NCBI GenBank assembly: GCA_037074765.1
Contig: JBAMDO010000007.1
Location: 335,730 to 399,729 of the forward strand
Origin: Mansonella perstans
Lineage: Eukaryota > Nematoda > Chromadorea > Rhabditida > Onchocercidae
DNA length: 64,000 nt
Reading direction: 5' to 3'
Shown here: positions 62,901 through 64,000 of the stretch, one piece after another
Position numbering within the stretch: position 1 is the first letter of the stretch
Layout: each line of letters starts with the position of its first letter
Notes under the pieces: model-generated
The model's input: the letters and a program-made list of their open reading frames with translations, nothing else
Databases searched by the model: none
What the model was told of the DNA's origin: nothing
Position numbers and translations under genes: made by a program

Positions 62901-64000
62901 AGGTCTTATTCAATTTATCAGGATATAATACGGAAAATATTTGTCTTACTTAAATATCAACTTAAAGTACTACCACTCCTTTTCTAACAATAGCAGACTG
63001 ATAATTTATTGAGAATTTTTTCATTTCTTTTTCTTACTTCTACACTGAGTTGGAAAAATTGTTAAATGACAATTTTAATGAAAAATAATCCAAGTTAACC
63101 TGAGACAAGTAAAGCATTAACCTTGCAGTCAGCACAAGAGCCATTTGGTGAAAAAGGCCGTGTTGCGCTAGCAGTATCCACGGCTAGCATGCAATCAAAT
63201 CGGTGTAACATGACATTAAAATTTTCGTATGCTTTATCCACTCTCTTTAAAGCTCCATCAATCTGAAGAAGAGAACGACGTCAGCAAAGGTACATCATAT
63301 CAACTCTCCGCTTCTTCTATTTTCCTCTTTTGTTTCCTCAATAATTATCAATTTTTGAAAATTACAAAAAACGATGCAATAATTTTCATTTCCTTATGAA
63401 ACAAGAAAAAAGACTGAAAGTACAAAGTTTTTAAGAGTAATCGCTGATTATTTGGCTATTACTTAGCCAAAAGCGCTATTTTAATTCGTTAATTCAAGTC
63501 CATTAGAATTAGCGAAAGATCTATAAGAAAAGACCGCTAACACCAAAAAAATACTGATAGAAGGCGTCAAAGAAAGATATCCCTACACTGAAAAGATCAG
63601 CTGACCAGTGAAGGCTGAATTAATCACTCATTGGAACAGAAACATGATAAAAATATATTTCTTGTAAAAACAATGTATAAAATAACAGCGTAGGTTTCTA
63701 TAAATTTTCAAAGCCTTTCATGAAAAATTTAAAAGCAAAAAAAAATCATTGAACCTTTTGAAAGCACGAAAGGCACTGTTGAGTACCTGCTGGAGCTAAA
63801 ATACAGTCTTGTCCATCAACATTCGCACGAAGAAATTTGGCTTGCATTTGTAGATCAGCCTCGTTGTTGACATATCTTGGAGTAAGCCGGAACAATTGCG
63901 CCGCCTTGATGTTATTCTCCTCTAAACAATCGCGACTGAAGATGGAAAGCTTACGCAGGAACTGATAGCGTGCCCATGGTGCTAGCTTGCACAAATCATT
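59924..64000 (-). CDS. nlf-1: NLF-1/NALF (FAM155), NALCN channel chaperone (5' truncated)
   Basis: NLF-1/FAM155 proteins are needed for surface delivery of the NALCN/NCA sodium leak channel, which sets neuronal resting excitability. Exons on the minus strand: >64000-63755, 63262-63122, 61309-61156, 61076-60820, 60475-59924; phases close, about 450 residues visible. The cysteine-rich domain is recognisable: QQCLSCFQKV (CxxC), then AYENFNVMLHRFDC, GSCADCKIWYRKWL, PPCINWCYYVQLACPHL and YAGHPSFQCR. These align in order with the FAM155 blocks CRECVEAY, CPEDCKxxYKAWLC, KQYCxEVQTRCPF and YGGLSSFICT. HHCMVRRHICC may replace the last Cys pair. Downstream are a Thr-rich stretch (TVTTITTNSVTPTTAPIII) and a C-terminal hydrophobic segment (ISICTFYTLFFSLLLL). 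The start lies outside the window. Confidence 0.87.

Noticed and set aside
1..64000. CRISPR array, phage, transposon or spliced-leader RNA gene
   Set aside because: No regular spaced repeats, no integrase, transposase or polymerase domains, and no match to the conserved nematode SL1 sequence were seen.

Overview
The window looks like nuclear chromosomal DNA of a nematode, most likely a clade III (filarial-type) species. It is very AT-rich. Genes are split into many short exons by introns that mostly end in TTTCAG, and several start codons lie a few bases after such an acceptor, as expected for spliced-leader trans-splicing. The recognisable proteins are ordinary metazoan ones. I saw no bacterial, phage or CRISPR features, no transposase or reverse transcriptase, and no convincing tRNA or rRNA gene. 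The species cannot be named from the sequence alone.

Layout: (1) 1-3319 minus, 3' truncated RalGDS/RGL-type exchange factor. (2) 6811-7864 minus, ribosomal protein S11 (uS17). (3) 10239-13748 minus, RPAP2/Rtr1-type RNA polymerase II CTD phosphatase, head to head with (4) 14056-15591 plus, NOP16 ribosome-biogenesis factor. (5) 17579-20676 plus, SEC12/PREB, exchange factor for Sar1. (6) 22133-23004 plus, a small D-box protein that resembles securin. (7) 27389-28292 minus, an unrecognised 160-residue protein, head to head with (8) 28634-31151 plus, neuronal calcium sensor NCS-1. (9) 33471-36027 plus, a poorly resolved basic-protein locus. (10) 37111-41470 minus, an unrecognised single-pass membrane protein with a repetitive tail, head to head with (11) 41835-45386 plus, ERGIC3/Erv46. 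(12) 47223-48159 minus and (13) 48855-49726 plus, small membrane proteins. (14) 49728-51139 plus, CutA, one base after gene 13 and convergent with (15) 51706-55078 minus, the endosomal sorting adaptor STAM. (16) 59924 to beyond 64000 minus, the NALCN-channel chaperone NLF-1/NALF, 5' truncated.

Exon boundaries were worked out by hand from frame, phase and splice sites. For most genes every phase closes. Exceptions are stated in the entries (SEC12 exon 2, RGL exon 4, locus 9). Functionally the window is a mix: early secretory traffic (SEC12, ERGIC3), endosomal sorting (STAM), translation and nucleolar biogenesis (RPS11, NOP16), transcription (RPAP2), signalling and excitability (RGL, NCS-1, NLF-1) and cell cycle (securin-like). 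Nothing suggests that they form one pathway. The best candidates for something undescribed are genes 7, 10, 12 and 13, the securin-like gene, the abutting gene 13/cutA pair, and a cluster of GC-AG introns in ncs-1 and its downstream neighbour.
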